A stretch of DNA of 64,000 nt. Origin: Rhizophagus irregularis. Lineage: Eukaryota > Glomeromycota > Glomeromycetes > Glomerales > Glomeraceae. Made by a program: the position numbers and the translations under genes. Shown here one piece after another: positions 47,531-58,365 of this stretch. Each line of letters starts with the position of its first letter. Position 1 is the first letter of the stretch. The DNA lies in contig NC_089441.1 of the NCBI RefSeq assembly GCF_026210795.1, forward strand, positions 4,154,001 through 4,218,000, read 5' to 3'. The notes under the pieces were generated by a model. The model saw only the letters and a list, made by a program, of their open reading frames with translations. It was not told the origin of the DNA and searched no databases.

Positions 47531-47807
47531 ATTTATATTTATTACCCCTTTTTTTTACTTTGAATTTTTTGTTTAAAATCCTCTTTTTTTTTCTTGTTGT
47601 TTTATAATGAGTTTTGCTGGAATTTCCTTACGAGGGTGTAGGCGAGAGAAGGAAATTTCCTCTAAAAATGAGTATGCGTTGACGCAAAAATACTACCATG
47701 CTGAAATTTCATCTAACGCTATACATGTAGGATCCTTTTCAGAATGACGAGTGGTTTAGGTTTTATTAAATTAGTTTATTTAGTTTATTTTCATTTGTAT
47801 GATGTTT

Positions 47808-48338
47808 TACAGAGGGTGATCAAAAGTATGTGGACACTTTTATTTTGCCAAATTATGCTGAACATTATATATTAATGTAATATAAATTAAACATTATTCT
47901 GTACTTACAGTCATAATAAACAACTCTTATACTTTATATTTTTCAGAATTTCTTGGGAATATGAAAATGCTTGTTGCAAAAATTCTATGATTTATATAAC
48001 AAGCATAATAATAAGTTAAAAATTATAAAAAATACCATAATTCAGTCATTATTAACCCGATCAATATGTATTTGCTATCATTTGAAACGTCTCAATGAGA
48101 CGAATACAATGAGCTAAAGATCATGAAAATCCAATCATTGGATCAAAAAATATTCGTACAGAAATATTTAAATGTTTAAAGCGTAATTGTACACTTAATA
48201 TTAATTATGTAGAGATCATATTACTATCATTCAAATCCTCTCAATGAGACGAATCAAATGAATGTAAAATTATGAAATTTCAATCACTAGATACCCAAAT
48301 ATCTTTAAATGTCCGTATAACATTGATCACCCTCTGTA
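47808..48338. mobile_element. Tc1/mariner-type MITE, about 530 bp
   Basis: TACAGAGGGTGATCAA (47808-47823) is the exact complement of TTGATCACCCTCTGTA (48323-48338), with TA at both edges as target duplication. The text after the left end, AAGTATGTGGACAC, is in the style of Tc1-like termini. The interior holds two copies of the ATCATTYRAAnCsTCTCAATGAGACGAAT motif (near 48078 and 48228), also found in elements at 1960 and 27650. No transposase frame. Confidence 0.8.
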
Positions 48339-49039
48339 TAAACACATTTATTCTAATAAAGATCTAAATATACTGCAGCAAAAAAAAAAAAGTAATTAGT
48401 ATATAATAAAAAATTTAGTTAATGGCTATATTTATTAAATAGTAATATTTATATTAGCTTCTTTAAATTTCTTTTGTAAATATAGATAAATCATTTTAAA
48501 AATAAATGTTTATAAAAATGTAATCAAGATATAACTGATCAATTTGTTAACTAGATGACCAAAAATCAGATCTATTATTTGGATTAACTTAATGAATATT
48601 TACAGATAAGCCATTGATCAAGTTAATTGAATTAATAAATGGATTGATAAATTCTAAAAAAAAACTTTAAAGTAATCTAACAAACTTTAACAAATCCTAA
48701 AGAACCTAATAAATCTTAAGAGATTCAAATGGACCTCAAAAAAACCTAATAAATCCTAAAGAAAATAATTTAAATAATTTTAAAAATTTTTTTCAATTTA
48801 TTTTTTTAAATTAAAAAAAAAATTTTAAAAAAAAACTCTTCATTAAAAATGAATATACATTTCTTTCTTTACTTAGGATTTATGGAAAAACTGTCCCCCC
48901 AGAATACTTAGAAAAAAAATGAAGAGCGACACCAAACGAATATATCACGTGAGGGCAAATTTTATGAAGATAATCCCGTATAACCAGGAGTGTTAGATGA
49001 TTTATTAATTCATTTAATATAAAATTAATGCCCCATATT
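48339..49039. other. AT-rich stretch, nothing recognised
   Basis: Low-complexity DNA with a run of CCTAATAAATCCTAAAG-like short repeats near 48690-48770. No gene or defined element. Confidence 0.4.
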
Positions 49040-50180
49040 TTTTCTTTTCTTTACCTGAAATACTTCCCATTCTTGAACTAGGATTCGTAAGAACCACTGC
49101 TCAAACTCCAGTGTTGAGTGTTCCAAACTTTTCATAACTAAATCGTTACTATGACCATTTAAATCACCAAATATCGAACCCTAATCTTTAAACACCTACA
49201 GCATTTGTTGGATCAATAACTACCAATTTTACTAATGCTATCTTCTTAGTAGATTAATTACCTTCCATCCTAAAAGTTTATAACTTCCAATTAATCTTTT
49301 TGTATCTTTAATTTTTACTATGATAAATGATAATAGTTGGACCTTTATTATCACATTTTTCGTAAAAAGATTTACCGTAAATTCTAACTTTCGTTGATCT
49401 AATAAATATTAAATTCATAATTAATTGATTGGTCATATATCTCAGTTTCTTTATCAATCCAAGTTTGTATATATATATGTGTGAGTGTGTGTGGTCTTAA
49501 TTTCTTCTTTGCTTAAATTTTTTATAATATCGTCATCTTCATTATCACTCTCAAAATTTTATATTGATAAATACAGTACACCAATTTCCCAAAGAATTAT
49601 TTCATCCAATATTAATTTGTTGTAAAGAAATAAAAAATCAAATTCCAAAAATTACATTAGGTTTTTGACAGATGATCGAATAATTATTTCTTGTAAAGAG
49701 GATAATGATTCATGACTAAAAGTTACCATAAGACATTCATGAAAATTGCCATTGATTATCAGATATTCTTTTGAATGTCGTACGAGTTCATTTAGTTAAA
49801 ATCCAAAGTATTTACTATTATGTTTAATATTTCTTTGGCTGTTATTTTTGACTTTTAAGGAAAAAAAAAGATTTTGTGTTTTTTTTTTAATTAAAATAGA
49901 AATTAAATAATGAAAAAAAAATTAATAAAGAATCTCACTGATGAAAAATACACGAAAAAATGTTTGGTCTTTTAAAAATAAAATATTCACCTTTTTCCTC
50001 AATAAGATTTTTTAAAATAATGCCAAGAAATATTATAATGTACATCCTAATGAGTGGCATGAGTATAAAATTCTTGAACATTTGGTTCTTCTCGTAAATT
50101 ATAACATCATATCCTTCATTTGGTTTCTAAAAGTTCATTTATAATACTCGGCCAAAATTGATGTTCCGGTTTCGCTTGCA
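49040..50180 (-). pseudogene. decayed BTB-BACK-TLDc gene, copy 2
   Basis: The minus strand starts near 50180 with FWPSIINELLETK, then EEPNVQEFYTHA (BTB exon remnant), with stops between. After a worn middle, about 49320-49400 reads KSFYEKCDNKGPTIII, matching the TLDc block FHRNCDNKGATIWIA of the intact genes. It lies head-to-head with the intact paralogue at 50394, about 210 bp away. Confidence 0.7.
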
Positions 50181-50369
50181 TTTTATTTATTATTAGATAA
50201 GAAGGAAAAAAAATAATATATATGTATATATAGAATATATATATGTATTGTCCATTGTTCAAAAATCATTAGAATAATTATATTCTTGTAAAACAAAGTA
50301 TTAACAATCTCTAATATTTTTTGATCTACATAATAAATACGGCGCTCCAATTGTTGATCGTCGAATCTC

Positions 50370-50489
50370 TTTCTTTCTTTATTTACGTTAACAATGTCTT
50401 CAAAGTTTTGGGCAGGTTTAACTATTTTCTTTCTTTCTTTATTGACATTAACAATGTCTTCAAAGTTTTGGGCAGATTTATCCAATGAT
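50370..50489. repeat. 60-bp tandem duplication spanning a start codon
   Basis: Two adjacent units contain TTTCTTTCTTTAT, then a TTAACAATGTCTTC segment, then AAAGTTTTGGGCAG. The ATGs fall at 50394 and 50454, exactly 60 bp apart and in the same frame. Differences between units are few (for example TTTACGTT against TTGACATT). Confidence 0.9.
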
Positions 50490-51929
50490 TACGAAAAAAT
50501 TCTTGAAAGTGGATTTGGATACGACGTTATTATTTATGTAGGTGAAAAACCAAATGTAAAAGAATTTCATTTACATTCAAGTATTTTATGTCATAGGTCA
50601 CAATATTTTTATACGGCATTTTCTAATGGATGGGCAGAGAAAAAAGATGGAAAATTTATTCTCAGAAAACCTAATATTTCACCACAATTATTTAATATCA
50701 TTCTTAGGTAATTTATAATATATTTATTATAGATATAAAAAAAATTTTTTTAAAATTTAAATTTTTAATTATTTATTTAATGTTAAATTAGGTTTATTTA
50801 TTGTGGAAATATTAAGTTGAATAATTTACAAGATCTTGATATATTGAAATTGTTGATAGCAGTGGATGAATTTAATATCCAACCATTGGTTTCTCATATT
50901 CAAGAATTTTTGATCGAACATAAAACTGAATTTTTACACCAAAATCCAACTGGTATTCTTGAAACTATTTATCAACATGAAACATTCGCAGATTTATGGG
51001 ATTTTTGTCTTGAAATTATTTGTAAAAATCCTAAAATCTTATTTAATTCTGATAATTTTGTTAATTTAAAAGCTCCTTTATTGGAGTTATTATTAAAAAG
51101 GGATGATTTGTATATGGATGAAATTGAAATTTGGGAAAGGTTATTGAAATGGTGTTTTGCTCAACAAAACATTAAAAATGATCCTGCTAAATGGAATAAT
51201 GATGATATTACAAAAATTAGAAGGTTATTGCACAGATTTATTCCTTTAATTAGATTTTATCATATTGAACACACAGATTTCTTTTACAAAGTTTATTGTT
51301 ATAAAGATATTTTACCACAAGATTTAATTTATGACCTTTTGGAATTTCATATTGTTCCTAATATGAAACCTAAATCTAACGTAATACCAAGAAAACAAAA
51401 TTTAAAACTTGATTCAATCATAATTGAATCAAAACATATTCCTCTTTTTGTTTCATGGATTGATAAAAAAGATTCTTCATATTATAATAAAGAAAAGATC
51501 TCTTATGATTTTAATTTATTATATCGTTCAAATGAAGGCAGGTTTGATGCTAAATCATTTCATAGAAATTGTGACAATAAGGGAGCTACTATTTGGATAG
51601 CAAAAATTCAAGATTCTACACAATTAATTGGAGGATATAATCCACTTGATTGGAATGGAAATTATTGGAAAAATACTGCAGACAGTTTTCTTTTTAGTTT
51701 CACGGATGGTAAAATTATTTCTACTGCAAAGTTAGGTTATGTTAAAGATGCAAGTCATGCCGTTTATTGCGGTAATAATCAAGGACCCAGTATGGGTGGT
51801 TTATACTGTTATAATTCCAATAGTTGGGAATATGATTATTATTACTTTTCATCAGTCTATCATGATATAGGAATTCCAACAAGGTTTAAAGTAGAAGATT
51901 TTGAAGTATTTCAAGTAATTAAAAAATAA
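50394..51929 (+). CDS. BTB-BACK-TLDc protein, paralogue B
   Basis: Exon 1 ends at 50707 and exon 2 is 50792-51929. Starting at the ancestral-type ATG (50454) gives 463 aa; starting at the upstream duplicated ATG (50394) gives 483 aa with an extra N-terminal 20 residues that include a hydrophobic run (TIFFLSLLTLT). Domains match paralogue A: BTB (GYDVIIYVGEKPN), BACK-like (IWERLLKWCFAQQNI), TLDc (FHRNCDNKGATIWIAKI, IGGYNPLDW, VEDFEVFQVI). Intron and most exon text are close to paralogue A in inverted orientation. However, the TLDc stretch WNGNYWKNTADSFLFSFTDG to KDASHAVYCG is nearly identical to paralogue C instead. This suggests gene conversion. Confidence 0.92.
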
Positions 51930-52478
51930 ATTGATGATATATTAGAATTATTTAATATATTATAATACTAAAATTCTAGTCAAATAATATGTAAATTTTT
52001 ATATTTATTAAGTAATGAGTTTTTGAGTAAACTGAAATCTTTCTATAACAAATTAAGAATTCATGTAACGGGAGAACACCATGTTAAAAAATCCATGCTT
52101 TTATTGGTTTTTTATTTTTTAAGGAATTTTTATGAATCCCTTGACTTGAAATTATTTTTGTTCCTAAATTGTTAATTTAAAGTTTCTTCATTATATCATG
52201 TTAAAAAATAAAGAATGATTTAAAAGTTGTTGTAAATATCGAGAAGTCTTTTCACAACAGATGCATTGATGCATTCCTTTAGTTTTAGATTTCATTATAT
52301 TTAATTTACAGATTACCATGATTTATATGAACCTAAAGCTAATATAGTGATATGAGTTGTGTCAAATACTTCGAAATTCCTTTTTTAACGAACGTTTATT
52401 GATGCTCGTTTTTTCTTTTAGGTCCTGGGCAATTACATCCATCTTTCTAAACAATTACGCCTAAGCTTACGCATAATA
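51930..52478. other. intergenic, nothing recognised
   Basis: AT-rich 3' flank of paralogue B. Around 52220-52380 there are minus-like remnants of TLDc tail text (TCAAATACTTCGAAATTCC, similar to the FEVFQ region), too short to call. Confidence 0.35.
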
Positions 52479-52766
52479 TACCGTATATAAAGGGTCCATG
52501 TATAGTACTCTCTCAAAATACTATACAAGATGTAAAACACCCGGGTCAGTGTTCGCCACTTAAGTCCAGTTATTTTTTGATTTAACTTGAACCACAAGTC
52601 CAGTCATTAGATTTATATGTCCAATTGGACACCACTCCTTTCCGTAATACCGATACTGTAATGTAGTAAATATATTATGCAATAAAAATTCTCGTACCCA
52701 TGTATAGTATCCACCCATGTCATATACCTTGTGTAACAGGCGGGTACTATGGCCCGTGATGCGGTA
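52479..52766. mobile_element. MITE of the TACCGTATATA family
   Basis: The left end TACCGTATATAAAGGGTCCA pairs with the right end, which reverse complemented reads TACCGCATCACGGGCCATAG. The interior has CACCCGGGTC and repeated AAGTCCAGT words. The ends resemble 12833-13139. Confidence 0.6.
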
Positions 52767-54000
52767 CTTTCGTAGAGAGATTTCTTTCCCCCGGTTAATT
52801 TTAATAATAAAAAATACATATAATTATATAAATATTAAATCATTCAAGTAATGCCGAGCAAACCATTCAATTCGATTCGATTCGTGCGAAGCACTAGATT
52901 CAAGATGGTTTAATATTTGGATGGCAGTTAATTATAAAGAAGAACTACTGAGGATAGTTTTCAAAGGATGAGAAAGACCTAGGTAATTTATTTTAGTTGA
53001 CATTATTTGCATATTAAAAAAAAGCGAAGAATTTTTATCGCTACTTGTACATGGGGTATATAATATCGCCACTTGAAAAAACTGTTTCAAAAATTAGCGG
53101 TAAAGTGTCCTTTAGGCGCACTTTAAATCCTAGCTCACATCGTAGAAACCCATATACTAATCCTTATTAACAGATGATCAGTATTTGCATACTACCGTTT
53201 GTGTAAAGTAAGTAATAATAACAGTTAAACAAAATTCGATTTGATTTTAGTTGGCTTCAATAATATAAAATTTGACAGTATCGCAATCTGAACTATTATT
53301 TAATGATCCAAAACTCCTCTTTCCACTTTGAACTGAATTTCGGGACAAATTTTACATCGGAATTATGACTAAATCTTTCGAATTTTTAATTTTAATTCTA
53401 CTGTATTTTATCATTTCATTAATGCAATGAAATTACGAAAAAAAAATTGAAATTTTTATTTTTATTATATTATCGGACTATCGGACAAATTGTCATGCGT
53501 TATAAATATTTATATTAATTCAGTTTTAATTTATTTCTATATTAGGCTAATGGTATGGAGCGCTTTACCGATGGCGTAATTTTGCTTTGCACTTATTAGT
53601 AATCATTGTTAATTAATAAAATTATGTATAACAAACATTACCCGTGCGAATTTTATTGTTTTTCAAACAAAACCACTCCGCAAATTTTTAATAATGCCTA
53701 AAGAAGTTTACAAAAGGTTATTTTACAATTATAAATTCGTTTTTTTTCGTTTAAAAGTTACTTTATACATACATTTCTTTCCGGAAAGAATGTCATCACT
53801 CGTGACAAAATAAAAAGAGAATTAAATGAACAATTCATTTTGGAAATCGATAAAAGGGATAGTCTTATCGATCATTCAGACAATGGGCTTATGTAATGTA
53901 TTAACAATAAAGCTATTAATATATATATATATACATATTTTACATATAAAAAGGGCTCTTAATTAAAATTTTTTGTAGATACTTTGTCTTCACTCACAAT
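52767..54000. other. intergenic, nothing recognised
   Basis: No gene recognised. It contains a short tandem ATTCGATTCGATTCG near 52870 and an (AT)n tract near 53918-53935, the latter about 70 bp upstream of paralogue C. Confidence 0.45.
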
Positions 54001-55494
54001 ATGCCATTTTTTTTGACAGATTATGAAAAACTTTATGAAACGAGAATAGAATATGATGTTATTATTTATGTTGGAGAAGAACCAAACATTAAAGAAGAGC
54101 ATGCTCACTCATATATTTTATGTGCTAGATCTCAATATTTTCAAGTTGCATTTTCTAAAATTTGGGCCGAGAAAAAAGATGGAAAATTTATTTTCAAAAA
54201 ACCTAATATTTCACCACAACTATTTGATATCATTCTTAGGTAATGTAAATAAATGTATACTGTATATATATATATATATTTAATAAAATGTGTATTTTTT
54301 TAATTTATTATTAATTATATTATTAGATTCTTTTATTGTGGAAAAATTGAATTGAAGAATTTACAAGGCCTTGATATATGGAATTTGTTAATAGCTGTAG
54401 ATGAACTTAATATTCAACCATTGATTTCTCATATTCAAGAATTTTTAATTGAAAATGGAGCTGAAATTTTACATGAAAATCCTACTGATATTCTTGATAT
54501 TCTTGAAAAATTTTATCAACACGAAACATTTGAGAATTTATGGAATCTTTGTCTTGAGACTATTTGTGATGATCCTAAAATATTATTTAATTCTGATAAA
54601 TTTATTAATTTGGAAGCTCCTTTATTAGAATTATTATTAAAAAGAGATGATTTTTATATAAAAGAAATTGTAATTTGGGAGAATTTATTAAAATGGTGTT
54701 TTGCTCGACAAAATATTAAAAGTGATCCTGAAAAATGGAATAAAGATGATATTACGAATATTGGGAGGTTATTGCACAAATTTATTCCTTCAATTAGATT
54801 TTATAATATTGAATCTACGGATTTCTTTTGCAAAGTTTATAGTTATAAAGAAATCTTACCACAAGATTTAATTCATGAACTTTCGGAATTTCATAGAGTT
54901 CCCAATATAAAATCTAAAGCTAATTTGGCACCTTTAAGAAAATTAAATTTAAAATTAAATATTGATTCAAATTTAATTGAATCAGATCATTTTATTCTTT
55001 TTGCTTCATGGATTGACAAAAAAGATCCTTCAAATTATAATAGAAGAAAGTTCCCTTATGATTTTAAGTTATTGTATCGTTCAAGTAAGGATGGATTTAA
55101 TGCTGAATTATTTCATAGAAACTGTGACGATAAGGGAGCTACTATTTGGGTAGCAAAAATTCAAAGTTCAACACAATTAATTGGAGGATATAATCCGCTT
55201 GATTGGAATGGAAATGATTGGAAAAATACTGCAGATAGTTTTCTTTTTAGTTTCACGGATGGTAAAATTATTTCTACTGCAAAATTAGGTTATGTTAAAG
55301 ACGCAAGTCGTGCTGTTTATTGTGGCAAAAATTTTGGTCCACATATGGGTGATTTAAATTGTGCATATTATATAAGAAGTCCCAATAAATGGAATTATTA
55401 TTACAGCGGTGATTCTTATCCTAACATAGGAATTCCAAAAGATATTACAGTGGAAGATTATGAGGTATTCCAAATAATTAAAAAATCAATTTAG
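54001..55494 (+). CDS. BTB-BACK-TLDc protein, paralogue C
   Basis: Exons 54001-54239 and 54327-55494, 468 aa, intron at the same codon as in paralogues A and B. The BTB domain begins almost at the N-terminus (YDVIIYVGEEPNIKEEHAHS); the conserved SSKFW opening of A and B is replaced by MPFFLTDYEK. The BACK-like region has a 3-residue insertion (DILEKFYQHE). TLDc is complete (FHRNCDDKGATIWVAKI, LIGGYNPLDWNGN, VEDYEVFQIIKKSI). It is the most diverged of the three intact copies overall, except for the TLDc block it shares with B. Function as for paralogue A: unknown in this fungus. Confidence 0.92.
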
Positions 55495-56415
55495 ATATAT
55501 TTTAATTCATTAGATATAGCATATAATAGAATAAAATAAAAAAAGGTTTTTAAACTTAAAATTCTGTGATTTTCGTTAATAGAATATGTTAAACACGCAA
55601 TTTAATTTATTCAATACGTTATCATATATTAATACGAAAAGTTTTAAAAATAGAATTACTTACGCGTAGTTGATAAACATAACATATAATGTGCTATCCA
55701 AGGTAGGAAAATATCAAAGTGTTATCCATGTGATATAATATTTTTCATTGACAAAATTTGAAAAATAAAAATATAATAAAACTTTGTAAAATTTTTTAAG
55801 AAAAATTAAATATCATAGTATTTTATTCTTTGAATGAATTTTATATCTTTTTTAAGTATAACGAGCATGTTTATGTACTGTATGTATGTAATTTTATTGT
55901 GCGTTGAGAGAACAAGTAAATTGATATTTTTCTTTAGATGGGGCAGTCCTGCGATAGGAGTGCCATGTTTGATTAATGGCAAGATTTGCAACCATCCGTC
56001 TTATCTTATTGAGATTTTGTTTATTAAAAATTACATTTCATCAATATCTTTTTAATTTTGTGTTAAGTAGGAGAGGAATTGTAGCATTGTATTTTTTTAA
56101 AACAAACAATTATAAATATTCATACGTATTCATCTTCACCCTGATTCTAGTAATCGGAAATATTACTATAATTGTGAAATAACTTTTCAACAAATTATAT
56201 AATAGAAGATAAGTATTTCAAATAATTAAAAATATATTTATTTAATATATCAAAATACTTGTAATTTGTAAAATATCGAAGGTTAAAAAATTATTAATTG
56301 ATTTATTTTTTTATTTTTAATTTTACATTTCACCACACGACTACATGTTCATATGACCATTATGATCATCAATAATTTATTCATTAGCTGTTAGTTGAAA
56401 TAAAAATAATAATAA
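55495..56415. other. intergenic, nothing recognised
   Basis: AT-rich. A modestly GC-richer island at 55935-56000 (GATGGGGCAGTCCTGCGATA) is of unknown origin. No gene. Confidence 0.4.
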
Positions 56416-57503
56416 ATGTCTTCAAAAATTTTTGACAGAATTATCCAACCATTATGGAAATGGTTTTGAAGTAGAATTAGGTTATAATGTTATTTTTATG
56501 AGAGTGGAACCAAGTGTTAAACAAATTATGCTTAAATATTTTATGTATCAGGTCTTCATATTTTTAGAGAATGGAAATTTATTTTCAGAAAACCTACATC
56601 CATTAATTTCTTATATTCAAGTATTTTCAATTGAACATAAAATTGAATTTTTATATCAAAATCCTATTGATATTCTTGTTTATTAATATAAAACATTTAC
56701 AAATTTATAGAATTTTTATCTTTGAAATTATTTGTGAAAATTCTAAAATATTAAAATATTATAATTTTAATAAATTTATTAATTGAAATTAAAAATTCCT
56801 TAGAATTATTACTAAAAAGAATAATTTATATATAAATGAAATTTAAATTTGGAAAATTTTATTAAAATAATATTTGCTTAATATGAAAATATTAATAATA
56901 ATTCTGATAAATGGAATAAAAAAAAGATTTTTAATTTAAATTACCAGAGGTAATCATCCCCATTGGCCAGAATTATCAATTTTTACTAGCACTATATTTT
57001 TTTAATGCTGGTTGATTATTATAATCCCTGGTAATATTTAGAAAAATTCTAAAAAAAATATTAAAAAAAATTGAAAATTTAATTATATTGATTTATTCAT
57101 TTAATTAAATTTTATAATATTGTTCCTATAGATTATTACATTATATTATTCAAGTAAAAATGAATCTAATAATAAATTATTTTATTGAATAGTAAAATTT
57201 AAAAATAATTAAAATTCATTACAATTAATTAAAAGATTAATTTACTTAATTAGAATACAAATTATAATTGAAAATATATTACAGATATTTTTTTTATTTA
57301 ATTTTATAGATAGTAAAATGATAACTTTATTGTAAAATTAAGTTTATATTAATAATGCATAATATGCTATTTATTGTAAAGTTCTAATATAAATAATCTT
57401 ATTTTAATAATTGGAAATATTATTATAATAATAAAAAATATTAGTATTTTAATATAAAAATTTAATAAAAAATAATAAAATATTTCAAGTAATTAAAAGA
57501 TAA
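56416..57503 (+). pseudogene. decayed BTB-BACK-TLDc gene, copy 3
   Basis: It opens at an ATG with SSKIF-like text (frameshifted), continues as ELSNHYGNGFEVELGYNVIF, then HPLISYIQVFSIEHKIEFLY (exon 2 region), then dissolves into AT-rich text. It ends with ATTTCAAGTAATTAAAAGATAA, the same final codons (FQVIKR-stop) as paralogue A. The decay is strongly A/T-biased. A small MITE sits inside at 56942-57033. Confidence 0.75.
56942..57033. mobile_element. 92-bp MITE inside the decayed BTB-TLDc copy
   Basis: The left end TACCAGAGGTAATCATCC pairs with the right end, which reverse complemented reads TACCAGGGATTATAATAATC. The interior GGCCAGAATTAT word is shared with the nested element at 4728. Confidence 0.6.
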
Positions 57504-57883
57504 ATAAATTTATTAAATATATATATTATTACAATAAACTGAAATAAATTTTAATATTAATACTATTTTAATATATATTGAAATAAAATAAGTAAGTGTT
57601 GATTTTTTTTAATTAAAAATAAAAATATTATTTAATAGTATAATAAAATTTATTTTATATAAATTTTTAACTAGTTAATATATAATTACATAATCAAATT
57701 GGATTTTTTAATAAAATTATAATAATAGAATATATTTAATAATTGCATTATTTTATATTTTATAAGATATCTTACTATCTATTTATCATATATAAAAATA
57801 TAAAATTACTATTATTTAACTTATTATATTAAAATAATTTTTTTTAATTTTATAATATACCTATTGAATATATATTTAAGGAT

Positions 57884-58028
57884 ATTGCTAAATATCACCA
57901 GTGGTGATGGTCATCAATGGTAGATTTATGATGTAATGCTGGTCAGTGTTTTATTAAATTTTAATTCAGGCCAAATATGCATCTTAATGTTGGTATGGTG
58001 ACAATCACCGCTGGTGAGCTTTAGCAAT
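57884..58028. mobile_element. 145-bp MITE with ATTGCTAAA ends
   Basis: The left end ATTGCTAAATATCACCAGTG pairs with the right end, reverse complement ATTGCTAAAGCTCACCAGCG, and pairing continues through GGTGATNGTCA. The interior is AT-rich with TTCAGGCCAAATATGC. Non-coding. Confidence 0.75.
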
Positions 58029-58158
58029 TTTCTATATTTAATATTATAATACTGTATATATTTAATTTTTATTTAGATTTCTATATAAATATACTAAATA
58101 TTAATATTTATAGAATATTAATAAAATATAAAATAAATGGATTTTTGATTAATATATT

Positions 58159-58365
58159 ATAAGATTACTTTTTCAAAATCTTATAATTAGTTTTTTTAAG
58201 ATTTACTATATTTTATTATAGTTTTAATAAAGTTTTAGCAGGTTTGGCATTTATAATAAGTTTTATCAGATTTTATTTTTTTTCAGAGTTTTGCCAACAT
58301 TTTAATAAGATTTTTATATAGTTTAAGTAAAGTTGGCATTTTACCAACTTGCAAAAACTCCTTAG
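58159..58365. mobile_element. decayed copy of the TAAGGTTGCTTG MITE
   Basis: Shares the ordered text AATCTTATAATTAG, GGCATTTATAATAAGTTTTA and TTTTGCCAACATTTTAATA with 7405-7648. The termini are worn. AT-biased decay as in its neighbours. Confidence 0.6.

Noticed and set aside
50183-50485. 100-codon minus-strand frame with an internal repeat
   Set aside because: It is the antisense of the 60-bp duplication over paralogue B's start; the repeat in the protein is a by-product.
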